Assembly (NCBI GenBank): GCA_029959085.1
Contig: JARWIR010000027.1
Coordinates: 7,192,001 to 7,256,000, forward strand
Source of the DNA: Nemophila menziesii
Lineage: Eukaryota; Streptophyta; Magnoliopsida; Boraginales; Hydrophyllaceae
Reading direction: 5' to 3'
Length of the DNA: 64,000 nt
This document shows positions 49,825 to 60,819 of this stretch, in pieces. Made by a program: the position numbers and the translations under genes. Numbering within the stretch: position 1 is the stretch's first letter; the number at the start of each line of letters is the position of its first letter. The notes under the pieces were generated by a model. That model saw only the letters and a program-made list of their open reading frames with translations. It was not told where the DNA came from and searched no databases.

Positions 49825-51290
49825 CACTACTAGAATGCACATTACTTGCTAGTGTCGATATAGTTAGCCGCCTATTTCAATTGTTAATAGCGATGAAAAT
49901 AATTTGCCACTGATAATTTTAGAGGCGTCACTAGAGGTTAAAAAATTAAAATGTACTTTTTGCCGAACATTATAGTCGCTGATGATCGAGGTTAATAGCG
50001 ATGAAATGAAGTCGTAGCCTAACCATTACTAGCGACGACATTGTTGTCATTGGCGACGACCAAATGACGCTGCGATTGATGTCAGCGTATCTATTGCTGA
50101 GTTGGGTAGAATCTTAAAAACAAAAAAATACAATAAAAAATAAAAAATCTCCCCCTCTTTATCAAACCTTAACTCCTATTTGTTTCAGCATTACATGAAA
50201 TCTGGAAATCGTTCTCTGTCACGTCATCATTCGCTTTCCCAGGACCATCTTACACGTGTTTGGCCAATTTCTGCTTCAATTTTTCCACACAATTTCCTAA
50301 ATTAAGGTATTTTTCTAAATTTCAAAATATTCACAATTCATTTTATTTAAGTATGTTTTATCTTTAACTTTGTTATGCAATGATTAGGTGAATAAAATGT
50401 GTTTTATTGATGTATTTTTATGGTATATAAAAATATATGAATATTTGATATTTATTATTTATTTTTTATAATGTTATAGTTGTATGCTTATATCAAAATA
50501 TACGATAGATCTAGGTATCAAAAAGAGTTTGATTAAATCAAATCATTGGGTTACCTTGAAATACATTACTAGTTTGGAAGACTTTATCCATTTTGTGGAC
50601 AAACACGCGGGTATGACAAGTTTAGTGCTTTGTCTATGTAATCGTTGTTCGAATAATCATGAGTCTTTGTCAATGAGGTCAAGGCACACAGTCTAAGATA
50701 TAGGTTTTTGTCCACGTATAAGGTTTGGATAAAGCACATTGAAAAATTATAAGATCTCGTGATAAACCCTACCCAAATTGTAGAAGACGAAATAATCAAT
50801 GTGTATGACGATTTGAGACTCGCTTTCCATGTTGGTGGTCAATCGGGTGACACCGAGATAAGATATGAGAATCATCAAGCCGTGGTAGTTTTGATACTTT
50901 GTTCGAGAAAATGGAGACCAAGTTATATCTCGTTTGATGATAATTGGTTCTTTTGATTTTATTACTAAGCTAATGCATGTAAAGGTGAAAACAAGTGGAC
51001 GAACACCCCATTCACCAAACTTCAAAAATTGATATGTCATGTTTTACCCGAATGTCATACGTTGCCTTCTTCTTACGAGGAGTGCAACAAAAAGTTTAAA
51101 TTTATGGGTATGGGATATAGTAAGATCGATGTTTAGTTGAACGATAAAGCTCTATATTACAAAGATAATAAAGATCTCGAGAAATGTCCAGTATGTGGTG
51201 AGTCTAGATAGGATCTGAAAAAAGGTAAGAAAGTAACGCAACAGAAACTGCGTTATTTATCTATTGCACCAAGACTACGATTAATAAAAA
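49825..51290 (+). mobile_element. CACTA (En/Spm) transposon, 5' portion
   Basis: Starts with the terminus CACTACTAGAAT. Subterminal words such as AATAGCGATGAAA (49889, 49991) and TAGCGACGAC (50030) recur, as expected for transposase binding sites. Decayed TNP2-type transposase follows. Homology ends near 51290, and the 3' terminus was not found. Confidence 0.7.
50484..51290 (+). pseudogene. CACTA TNP2-type transposase, N-terminal remnant
   Basis: Pieces in several frames. DFIHFVDKHAG and CLCNRCSNNH (about 50575-50655) match the transposase-associated N-terminal domain with its Cys pair. Near 51063-51135 the frame LPSSYEECNKKF and MGMGYSKIDV corresponds to the TNP2 segment before the catalytic core. 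It continues ALYYKDNKDLEKCPVCGESR and RYLSIAPRLRLIKN. At least two in-frame stops and several frameshifts interrupt it. The core DDE region is absent. Confidence 0.7.
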
Positions 51291-52043
51291 ATTCTTATAT
51301 TATATAGTTTCTAAGTATGCATGTACTTTTTCTATGTTAGTATATGTTATTAATTACTAATATGAACAAATATTTAAAACTACTGATAATTTGAGCAAGT
51401 TTATCTAATTAAATATTTCTAATATCAATTCAAATACCTATAGATAATAAAAACAAAAATATTGGACAATAGATAATAAAAAGTTAACCTAAATGCTCTA
51501 TCGAAAACGAATTAGTGAGTCTTGTATCTCCTCTCTTCTACATACACCCACTCATTCTCAAGCCGTCCTTCAAAAAATTATGAAGAATCTCATGTCTTCC
51601 ATCTATGTTCCAGGTAGCTCGTAAACTGCATTAATTTTTCTTGATTTAGTATTATAAAATATTCGATAGCCACTTACGAATGATAGGGCCAGTTCTTTGT
51701 TAGCCATTTGTGACCTTTTTAGCCTTCTATCCCTTATATTAATTTTATCCGTCTTAGCCCACTTTGAGCCTTTAGCCTTTTCTTTTGTAGCCACGATATA
51801 AGCCATTATCCCTTAGATTATTAGGCATGACCATATGACCCGCACTTGAATCACGATCCTGAGACATGTCTCGAGCTTGAGTTTGGGGTGGTGGGTCAAC
51901 TTATGGGGAATTTATTAGGTAGGGATTGATGTGCTTTGTATTGTAGCACAATTGCAAATGATATATACTTGTAACCCTTTGCCAGGAATGAGAAAAAATG
52001 AAAAAGAAAGAAAATAAAAAAAATCGAAAATCCATTACAGTAG

Positions 52044-52083
52044 AAACCGGGAACCCGGTTTCGCAAAACCGGGAACCCGGTTT
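52044..52083. repeat. Pair of near-palindromic 18-mers
   Basis: AAACCGGGAACCCGGTTT occurs at 52044-52061 and 52066-52083, separated by four bases. Each copy is an imperfect dyad, and together they could form a stable hairpin or a repeated binding site. Confidence 0.75.
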
Positions 52084-52710
52084 GCAACTGTACAAAAAAA
52101 AAGAGAAAAAGAGAAAAGAAAATACAAAGAAAAATATGAAAAAATAAACATCCGGCAAAATGGAATTTCTCTGAAAAACCATCTTATTTGTAATGGGTAG
52201 ACATGGGACGCTAAATTGTTGCGTAAATGGGTGAGTGAGAACATTTTTAGCGTAAACTCAAGCTCGAGGACATTTGTTGATGGTAAGTGAGGAGAGAGCC
52301 AAAAGCTCACTTCAAATTTACCAAATATACATCCACACCGTCCTTAAGCGAATATTAAAACCATAAAGACCTCGTGATTCCTAAGTGCATAGTGAATTTA
52401 TGATTATGTTGATAGGGAATATACTAGGTGGAGCGTTCAAAGCGATTTAGGATTGAGGAACACCCTATAGCCATCATACAGAGATGAGTACAAGTGTAAC
52501 TTTCAAGCATTGCCAATTTAAATTTTATGATTGAGATTATTTGTGTTTAATTTTGCATTATAGATGTATGTGGATATTAGTTTATAGAGTTTGCTATATG
52601 AGATTTATCTTGAGAATTGCTTTAGGTGTATTTGCTAGATTCTATTTGTTCTTGCGTTTACTTCTACCCCTTTGTTTTGTTTTGTTTTACTTTGTCGGTA
52701 CGAGAAAGAT

Positions 52711-52725
52711 TTGAGTTGGGGGTCT
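52711..52725 (+). promoter_or_regulatory. Polypurine-tract-like sequence before LTR A
   Basis: TTGAGTTGGGGGTCT ends directly at the LTR start. A polypurine tract primes plus-strand synthesis and normally lies before a 3' LTR, yet this LTR is followed by a primer binding site, which marks a 5' LTR. Confidence 0.45.
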
Positions 52726-54083
52726 TGATGTCTCCCTAATTGTTCTTATTTTAGACCCTTCTGAGACATCATTTTTTATGTTTAATTGAATATTTTGATA
52801 GACTTTTGAGTTAAAAATGCAATAATCCGGATTTCGAGGCACTTACGAGTTGATTTAGCTGCTGACCTTGGAAGAGAATATGTTCCTTATCGAGTTACAG
52901 AAATTTAGCAAGTGATTTCAGGTCAGTCAGAGTTATAACGAATCGGATAGAGCTGTTTTAGTGGAGGTGGCGCAGCAGATACGGGATTTTGGGCTTAGAA
53001 AATGGACTTGGGCTTTTAATTAGTAACTTAAACTTATGACCAAGGCCTAATCCGTTTTTCTTATTATAAAATGAGCTTTTGACTTCTATTTTTCATACAT
53101 CTCATTATTTAGAAGAAAAAGCATCAGAGAGAAGTCAACGAAGGAAGAAGAAGAAAGCTGTAGAGCTGGAGAGTGTCTATATCTCCATTCTCAGCCAAAT
53201 CCAATTCCGGAAATCAGGTTTTTCTTATTTTTAATTCTGTAAAACACTATGAGTCCTATTTCTTTTAATTTACTTTTAATTTCTATTAGCATGACCTAAT
53301 TTCTTTTGGTACTTGAGAATGCATAACGGGTGAATCCCTATTCTGTTGAATTTCATATGTTTGAATTTGGGTTTTAATTAATTAAATTGAATTGGGTCTT
53401 TTACATTATTCTGTAATTGGTGATTATTTACTATTTTTGGAGTCATGAACTAAGAACGGGTGTTAGTATCCAGGCTATTCCACATATGTGGCGTGTGGAT
53501 CATCCTGACGGAGGGTTTAGGTATGGACTTAATTACTCAATCTAAAATAGAAACTATTTAACTTTGACGAGCGTAGTTAATTTTAGGGTCAATGAGGTAA
53601 TTTAGCTTAATCATTCGAAAGTGGATCATATTTACCCTGACAGGACTAGTGACACTCTAGAATAGCCTTGTAGTCCACCCTGACGGGGGTACAAGGATTA
53701 TTGAATCCTGACCAATGTCAATTGACCAATTTGACCCTTAAACAACATATGTTATGAAATAGAATTAGGAGGATCCCTTGCGTTTCTCAAGTACTTCCTT
53801 CTCATATTTGCGTCTTACCTTCATTTACTTGCGTCTGGTTATTTATTTGCATTTTTACTTTAGTCTTTCATCACTTAGAATTAAAACAAACCAATCAATC
53901 AATCATTATATCTTTTATCTGCTATCATAAGTGCAACCAATCATTATTTGATAAGCATTGTAGTAAACCAACCGTCCCTGCTAACGAATCTGTTATCACT
54001 ATTATTACTTGGGACAACCGTACACTTGCGGTTGTAGTTCAATTACTTATTGCATTTATTTTAGAACACACAAAGGACCACCA
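52726..54083 (+). mobile_element. LTR A of an Athila-like Ty3 element (1358 bp)
   Basis: Starts TGATGTCTCCC and ends GGACCACCA, six bases before the primer binding site. A TATA box is at 53065. Its reverse partner LTR B (57873-59451) shares both ends and internal order. The first 46 bp form a hairpin (TGATGTCTC ... GAGACATCA). Downstream of the TATA box a CCTGACGGGG-like word recurs three times (53504, 53635, 53679). Confidence 0.8.
53065..53072 (+). promoter_or_regulatory. TATA box in LTR A
   Basis: TATAAAAT, followed about 30 bp later by the expected transcription start region. LTR B has TATAAATA in the same place on the other strand. Confidence 0.5.
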
Positions 54084-54089
54084 AGTTTT

Positions 54090-54108
54090 TGGCGCCGCTG
54101 CCGGGGAC
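54090..54108 (+). promoter_or_regulatory. Primer binding site A, tRNA-Asp type
   Basis: TGGCGCCGCTGCCGGGGAC is complementary to the 3' end of plant tRNA-Asp with about two mismatches, the primer usually seen in Athila-like elements. Confidence 0.8.
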
Positions 54109-54220
54109 GGTAGCGTGTGACCACGGTGTTTATCCTTTAGTGATAGTTGCATTTATTTTTATTTTTATCAGTTTTACGCTTTTTGTTTGTTCATCTTTTT
54201 CAGGTTTTTAGGTTTGGTGT

Positions 54221-56155
54221 ATGCGAAGGAGACTCTTTAAGGATCTAGAGCCATCACCTCCGATCCTTAATAATCCAGAATCATTAATTAGACTTGCTAA
54301 CAAGAGAAGAAGAGAACAAGAAGCTCGAGATGTAGAAGATTTACCGAACAGAATGAATAATATCAATATTAATAATCAAGGGAACCCAGGAGTTCAACTA
54401 GACAAAAATGGTCAACCAATAGCGCCTCCTGGAATTCCTAACCTTCCGATCCCACCTGTCATTCCTAATCCTCTTGTCCAAATTCAAATAGCCGATCCAT
54501 GGTTTCTTACCGGTCCAGTAGAAGAACCATTCCTTGCCCCTCCTCTTGGGATTGGCCCAGCTAATATCGATGTTCTGAGATTCCGCCCTAATCCGGGTAT
54601 ACTAGCTCAATTTCAGAATTTCGGAAACTTTCGAGGCAAGCCCGGAGAAGACCCACTTCGCGCGGTACAAAAATTTATGCAGATTTGCGATTCATACATC
54701 ACACAAGGGGTAACAAGGGAGCAAATGTATTATGCTACATTCAGATTTTTCTTAATAGATGGAGCGAGTGAGTGGCATGATTCGCAAGAATCAGGGAAGA
54801 TTACGAATTGGGAGCAGCTACAGGCTGCATTTTTCGACAGATATTATCCCTCCAACATGAGGTTAGATGCTCAACTTGAGTTAACACATTTCAAAGAAGA
54901 ATATGATTAAGCGTTGGGTAGAAGTTGGTCAGGATTTCAGAAATGTTTACGAAGAGTCGATAATCATGACCTTTCAGAACAACAACAAATGAAGATTTTC
55001 TATAATGGTCTTGAGGGGAGTTCGAGGAAAGATTTAGATTTGTTGTGTGGTGGTGCGTGTTTACGAGTTCAAACTGCGTATGCGAGAATTATTTTGGATA
55101 GAACAGTTGATAATGAAGTTGGGTGGAATACCGTAAGAATACCAGTTAAGGGAGGAGTTAATAATGTCAATATTGAAGAAAAGTTCAACTCCTTAGAGAA
55201 CAAGATACAAACCACACTAGAACAACAGTTGAGACAACTTACTTTAGCCGTGAAAGAGGGTTTTTTGAATAAGAGAGTTGAGGTAAAGGTTGCTCAAGAA
55301 GTGTATGGATGTGAGTTTTGTGGTGTGAATGATCACGATTGGAAGAATTGTCAGAATAATCAAGAGTCCGTGATGTTTGTCTCCAATAGAGGAAAATTTA
55401 ATTCGAGTGGTAATGGATATCAGCCTAACAGAAACCATCTTGGGTTTCAATACTCAAATCCTAGTGGGGCAGCCAATCCTACATACGCATATCAGCCGCG
55501 TTCCCAAGGTAACAACTTCAATCCAAGTCCACATAATAAATATCAAGGAGGACAGAATCAAGGAAACTATATTCAGAGACAAGCTCCTCAAGACAGTTAT
55601 AACGAAACCATGAACCAAAAAGCTTTACCCGCTCAACCACAAGAAGGTGTGCTTAGCCTTCAGAAAACCGTTGAAAACCTAATTGCCATCCAGACGCAAG
55701 CTATTCAGAATCAACAAGCGTCTGACGCAAACATCAAAATATTAGAGAATCAGCTGGCTCAAATCATAAAACAACTTAATCATCGTCCACAAGGGCAACT
55801 CCCTAGTGACACTGAAAATCCGAGACAACATGAAGATTGCAAAGCTGTTACTCTCAGAAGTGGTAAGAACCTCCCTCCACCTCCTTTTCCAGTTATGAAA
55901 GAGAACAAAGTTCCAAGAAAAGAAAAGGATGTGATTGAGAAAGAGAAAGATGTTGAGGTTGAAGAAATAGAGAGACCGATTGAGCTTTCAAAGAAGAAAG
56001 ATGATGTTATGAGTAATCGTCCTCCCCCACCTTTTCCTTCTAGAGTTCAAAAGAAGGGTGGTTTAGCCGAGTATCAAAAGATCTTTAATAGAGTGAGGGG
56101 CCTTAGTATTAATATTCAGTTTTTAGAAGCCATCCGAGATATACTAAGGCCTTAG
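54221..56155 (+). pseudogene. gag of Athila-like element A, truncated
   Basis: One frame with a single stop (TAA 54908-54910). It starts MRRRLFKDLEPSPPIL. The retrotransposon gag domain follows (FRGKPGEDPLRAVQKFMQIC, ITNWEQLQAAFFDRYYPSNM, IFYNGLEGSSRKDLDLLCGG). A perfect CX2CX4HX4C zinc knuckle, CEFCGVNDHDWKNC, is at 55310-55351. A Gln/Asn-rich linker and the TLRSGKNLPPPPFP motif come next, then FNRVRGLSINIQFLEAIRD, where Athila proteins would continue into protease. Here the frame crosses the palindrome centre and stops four residues later. No protease, RT or integrase follows. Confidence 0.85.
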
Positions 56156-56212
56156 TATCTCGGATGGCTTCTAAAAACTGAATATTAATACTAAGGCCCC
56201 TCACTCTATTCA
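56087..56212. repeat. Centre of a 6.7-kb inverted repeat
   Basis: The arms join at AAGG/CCTT (56149/56150). Beyond a 2-bp offset near 56140 the next 45 or more bases on each side are perfect complements, running back into gag codons. GGCCTTAGTAT occurs at 56099, at the centre (56148) and inverted at 56188. Further out the arms diverge to roughly 10 percent or more. Confidence 0.9.
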
Positions 56213-57743
56213 AGAACTTTTGAGACTCGGCTAAACCACCCTTCTTTTGAACTCTAGAAAGAAATGGTGGAGGAGGACGACTTACATCATCATCTTTCTT
56301 TTTTGGAATTTCAACACGCCTCTCCACTTCCTCAACTTCATCATCTTTATTCTTTTCTACCATGTCCTTTTCTTTTCTAGTAACTTCTTTCTCTTTCATA
56401 ACAGGAAAAGGTGGTGGAGAAAGATTCTTACCACTTCTGAGAGTCACAGCATTACAATCTTCTTTCTGTATAGGATTTTCTGTGTCACTAGGGAGTTCCC
56501 CTTGTGGACGCTGATATGCGTATGTCAGATTAGCTGCCACATTAGGATTTGAATACTGAAACCCATGATGGTTTCTGTTTGGCTGATATCCATTACCATT
56601 CGAGTTAAAATTTCCTCTGTTGGAAACAAACATCACGGACTCTTGATTATTCTGACAATTCTCCCATGAAGGATCATTCACACCACAATACTCACATCCA
56701 TACAATTCTTGTGCAGCGTTCACTTCAACCCTCTTATTCGAAAAACCTTCTTTCACGGCTAATGTAAGTTGTCTCAACTGTTGTTCTAATGTGGTTTGTA
56801 TTATATTCTCTAAGGAGGTGAACTTCTCTTCAATGTTGACATGATTAATTCCCCCTTTAACTGGTGTTCTTACAGTATTCCACCCCACTTCATTATTAAC
56901 CGTTCTATCCAAAATAATTCTTGCGTGAACGGGTTGAACCGGTAAAAACGCACCACCACATAATAAATCTAAATATTTTCGTGAGCTCCCATCAAGACCA
57001 TTATAGAAAATTTTCAATTGTTGTTGATCTGAAAGGTCATGATTGGGGACTCTTCGTAAGCAGATCTGGAATCTCGCCCAACTTCTACCCAACGCTTCAT
57101 CATACTCTTGTTGAAAATGTGTTAACTCGAGTTGAGCATCTACCCTCATGTTGGACGGATAATATCTGTCGAAAAACGCAGCTTGTAACTGTTCCCAATT
57201 CGTAATCTTTCCTGGTTCTGGCGAATCATGCCAATCACTAGCCCCATCAATCACGAAAATCCTGAATGTAGCAAAGTACATTTGCTCTTTTGTTACTCCT
57301 TGAGTGATGTACGAATCACAGATTTGCATAAATTTTTTTACTGCGCGAATAGGATCTTCTCCGGGCTTGCCACGAAAATTTCCGAAGTTCTAAAATTGAG
57401 CTAACATATCTGAATCTGGACAGAATCTTGGAACATCGATATTAGCTGGGACAATCCCAAGAGGAGGAGCAAGGAATGGTTCTTGTGCTGGATCGGTAAG
57501 GAACCATGGATCAGCTACTTAGACTTGAACGGGAGGATTAGGAGGAATAAGAGGTGGGACCAAGCCATTCTGACCATTCTGACCATTATCAACTGGAACG
57601 TCAGCCATCTCTCTAGCTAATCTCTCTTCTAACTCTTGTGCTTCTTGTTCTTTCCTTCTCTTGTTAGCAAGTCTGACTAATGATTCAGGATTATCAAGGA
57701 TCGGAGGTGATGTCTCAAGATCCTTAAAAAGTCTCCTCCACAT
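56109..57743 (-). pseudogene. gag of Athila-like element B, truncated, on the minus strand
   Basis: Same family as gag A, beginning MWRRLFKDLETSPPIL. One frame with two stops, at 57519-57521 and 57390-57392. The gag domain (FMQICDSYITQGVTKEQM, NWEQLQAAFFDRYYPSNM) is kept. The zinc knuckle reads CEYCGVNDPSWENC, so its His is Pro. About 110 residues of the linker present in A are deleted between YAYQ and RPQG. It ends at the palindrome centre at the same point of gag as A. In a 77-residue stretch of the gag domain I count 10 differences from A. Confidence 0.85.
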
Positions 57744-57850
57744 ACACCAAACCTAAAAACCTGAAAAAGATGAACAAACAAAGCGTAAAACTGAAAAATA
57801 AAAATGCAACTAACACTAAAGGATAAACACCGGGGTCACAGGCTACCTTC

Positions 57851-57869
57851 CCCGGCAGCGGCGCCAAAA
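57851..57869 (-). promoter_or_regulatory. Primer binding site B, tRNA-Asp type
   Basis: On the minus strand this reads TTGGCGCCGCTGCCGGGGA, the same site as in element A, placed directly inside LTR B. Confidence 0.8.
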
Positions 57870-57872
57870 ACT

Positions 57873-59451
57873 TGGTGGTCCTTTGTGTGTTCTAGAAAAA
57901 TGCAAATAAGGATAAGAGAACCACAACCGCAAGTGTACGGTTGTCCCATGTAAAATAAGTGATAAAACAGATTCGTTCTCAAGGACGGAATGGTTGACTC
58001 TAATGCTTATCAAATAGTAGTTAATTGCACGTGAAAATAAATAGATTATTTTAAGATTGATTGTTTGTTTGGTTTTCTAATGCTAAGACAATAGAGTAAA
58101 ATACTAAATTAATGCAAATAATTGACTAGACGCAAGAAACTAAAGTGTTCACGCGAGATGAGAAGACATTACTTGAGAGATGCAAGGATTTAACCTAATT
58201 ATCATTCATTTCATACATTGTTTAAGGGACAAGTTGGTAAACTTGTATTGGTTGGGATTCGGAATTCTTTTTACCCCGTCAGGGTGGACTAAGGAGCTAC
58301 TTTCAAGTGCTACAAACCCCGTCAGGGTGTTTATAGTCCACTCTCAAGTGATTAAATCTAATTTACCCAATATGCCATAGGTTTAATTAAGCTCGCCAGA
58401 GTCTCTAATTTCTAATCTATATTCGTTAATTAGTTCTGTACCCAGACCCCCCGTCAAGATGATCCAATCACCACTAATTGGAATAGCCTAGATACTAAGT
58501 CCTATTATCAATGGATCATGTCAGTAATAGTAAATAAAATGCAAATTAAAGAAAAATACAATTTACCCAATTTGATTTAAATAATAATTATCCCAAATCC
58601 AAACATATGAAATGAAATCAAATTGGGATTAACCCCTTATGCGTTCTCAAGCACTTAATGAAATTAGCTCATGCTAATGCGAAAAACTAAATTAAAAGAA
58701 ATAAATGTATTCATATTGTTTTACAGAAAGAAATAAAAGAAAAATATAATATCGGATTTAGATTAGCTGTGATTTGGAGATATAGACCGTCTCCAACTCT
58801 GTAGCTTTTCTGCTTCCTTGCCTTGTCTTCTCTCTGATGTTCTGCTTTGTAAAAAGTGAATTGTGTGAAAAATAGAAGTCAAAACCCTTATTTATATTCC
58901 AAAATTCGGACTTGGACCTTAGGCTAGAGTTTTAAATGAAATAATAAAGGCCCAAGTCCATTATCTTAGCCCAAAATCCTGTAACTGCCGTACCACCTCC
59001 ACTAAAACAGCTCTAACCGACTCCTTTCAACTCGGATTGACCTCATTCTAGTTGCTAAAGTTCCGTAACTCAATGGGGCACGTTTTCTATTCACAAGTCA
59101 GCAGCTAAATCTACTCTTAGGTGGCTCGAAATCTGTAATCTTTGGCAACTTTCAAAATTTGCATCTTTAAAATATCAATTCTTTCGGGATTTGTCTTCAT
59201 GCTTTGACTTCATATCACGATCTTTGACTTTATTCTCGGATTCCTCTTCTAGCCAATATTCAAAACCTACAAACTTTTCACTAAAATACCCAATATTACG
59301 CGCAAAAGTTTAATAAATTAAAAATGCTAGAAATAAAAGAGAAAATTCGGATTATTGCATATTTAGTCCAAAAGTCTATCAAAATAAACGAATAAACACA
59401 AAAAATGATGTCTCCCAAGCGCATAAAATTATAACATTTAGGGAGACATCA
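57873..59451 (-). mobile_element. LTR B of an Athila-like Ty3 element (1579 bp)
   Basis: On the minus strand it starts TGATGTCTCCCTAAATG at 59451 and ends GGACCACCA at 57873. TATA box at 58889-58896. CCCCGTCAGGG-like words at 58274, 58316 and 58446 mirror those of LTR A. It is about 220 bp longer than A. The outer edge abuts R-block sequence matching 6643, with no 5-bp duplication shared with the left edge of LTR A. Confidence 0.8.
58889..58896 (-). promoter_or_regulatory. TATA box in LTR B
   Basis: TATAAATA on the minus strand, in the position equivalent to the TATA box of LTR A. Confidence 0.5.
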
Positions 59452-59921
59452 ATGACATGACCACTAATGCGTATATAACCAATTTTAAGGCTTCTTTAAT
59501 AGGGATTTTTCTCCAGGTAAGCACTAATCCATTGACATAACATTTAACTGAAATGTTACTTTATTACCATTTATATCACTTTTTTCCTCATATACATGTT
59601 CCCATTTACTCCTACTTTTATGCTTCTCAATGAAATCTTAATTGCTTTGTTTAGCACTAATCCATTGTCATAATAATTAACTGAAATGTTTATTCATTAC
59701 CATTTATATAACTTTTTTCCTCATATACATGTTCTCATTTACTCCTACTTCTATTCTTCTCAATAAAATCTTAAAATGTTTTATTTAGCACCCTGGAATT
59801 ATTTAAAAGAGTTATTAGATACATACTGATAAGTCATAAATATGAATCACTATGATATAAGACTCTTTGAAAAATTAGAGAAACATGTGCATTATTGTCA
59901 AAGGAGTCACTAGATCCTAAC

Positions 59922-60182
59922 GTAATAATAATATATACATGAATCTGGAGTTAAAACTGTGGGTTGTACATAAGCTTCAAGTGTAGTATGGTCTAGAGAA
60001 TATATCATACCCATTACACCAATAACTAAAATATAATGACCTACAAAACATATATTATACGTAAAAAAAATAAACAGTGGGACCCATTTATGTGTCATAC
60101 CTTTGAAATCACCAATGGCTTGAAATAGATTTTTTCTATGTTATAAGTATGATACAGGTGTAGGCATTTGAGGTCCAGTATT
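59922..60182 (-). other. Exon-like pair E2-E3 on the minus strand, third R block
   Basis: E2 (60182-60101) and E3 (60040-59922) are separated by a 60-bp intron-like gap with GTATGA and TTTTGTAG borders. Their phases fit: joined, the frame reads LFQAIGDFKG, then HYILVIGVMGMIYSLDHTTL and EAYVQPTVLTPDS. E2 holds one stop. E3 is missing from R1 and mostly missing from R2 (only VQPTLLTPDTG-like bases remain at 17895-17930). Unrecognised. Confidence 0.35.
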
Positions 60183-60231
60183 CTGAAAAACAAAACAAAA
60201 CTTTCTTAGTAAATACGCACACCAGAATTTG

Positions 60232-60233
<2 letters not shown>

Positions 60234-60291
<58 letters not shown>
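60234..60291. repeat. (AT)n tract, long allele
   Basis: About 58 bp, the longest form of the microsatellite at 7297 and 26477. Confidence 0.85.
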
Positions 60292-60294
<3 letters not shown>

Positions 60295-60819
60295 GTACCA
60301 GTTCCATTCCCCATTAAATGCTTCAGCAATAATCTCAAAAGTACTAATTAGATTTCAGAACTAGTAACAAATTAAGAGAATGTATTTGGTTAACATAGAA
60401 AGATGCATAAAAAATTAATTACAAAAGGAAAGCAACAAAAACCTTAATTATGAAATCAGTCTCTCAAAGAAATTAACCCCAGAAAATTTTATTTTTTATA
60501 TTTGTTTTGCAACTTTTTTGTACATATTCTTACTTTACATAAGTTACCAAGTTAGTTTTTTATTTTCATTTTACAACTTTTTTATCTATTATATCTGCAT
60601 GTATTGCTACAATATCACTTTTCAACATAGAAAAGATAAAAAAAAAGGGAGATTAACATGAAAAAATTGGTATAAAAATACAAAAACATAACATCTAGAA
60701 ATACAATATTACAAAAGTAAATAAATTACCCAAACAAATTATTAATTCTTCATTCAGAATATACCACCAATTTGGATTATTATACATGGTCTACAATTAT
60801 TAGAAGAGGTGAAACATAC

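Larger units (their letters stand above)
51291..52725 (+). mobile_element. 3' noncoding part of an Athila-like element (probable)
   Basis: No open gene. From about 51.6 kb the sequence has the texture of the region upstream of Athila 3' LTRs: repeats of 'TTTGAGCC/TTTAGCC' words, then CTCAAGCTCGAGGACATTTG near 52255. It ends in a purine-rich tract directly before an LTR. The left boundary is uncertain; 51291-51600 may still be CACTA or other DNA. Confidence 0.4.

Noticed and set aside
51896..52310. Three overlapping minus-strand frames rich in Phe, Leu and Ser
   Set aside because: They arise from an A-rich low-complexity stretch in the probable retroelement 3' noncoding region and have no motif.
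56247..57205. Plus-strand frames of 101 and 94 codons
   Set aside because: They are antisense to gag B, which has clear gag and zinc-knuckle motifs on the minus strand.
52716..59456. 5-bp target-site duplication around the palindromic element
   Set aside because: The flanks GGTCT and ATGAC do not match, so the palindrome cannot be shown to have inserted as one unit.
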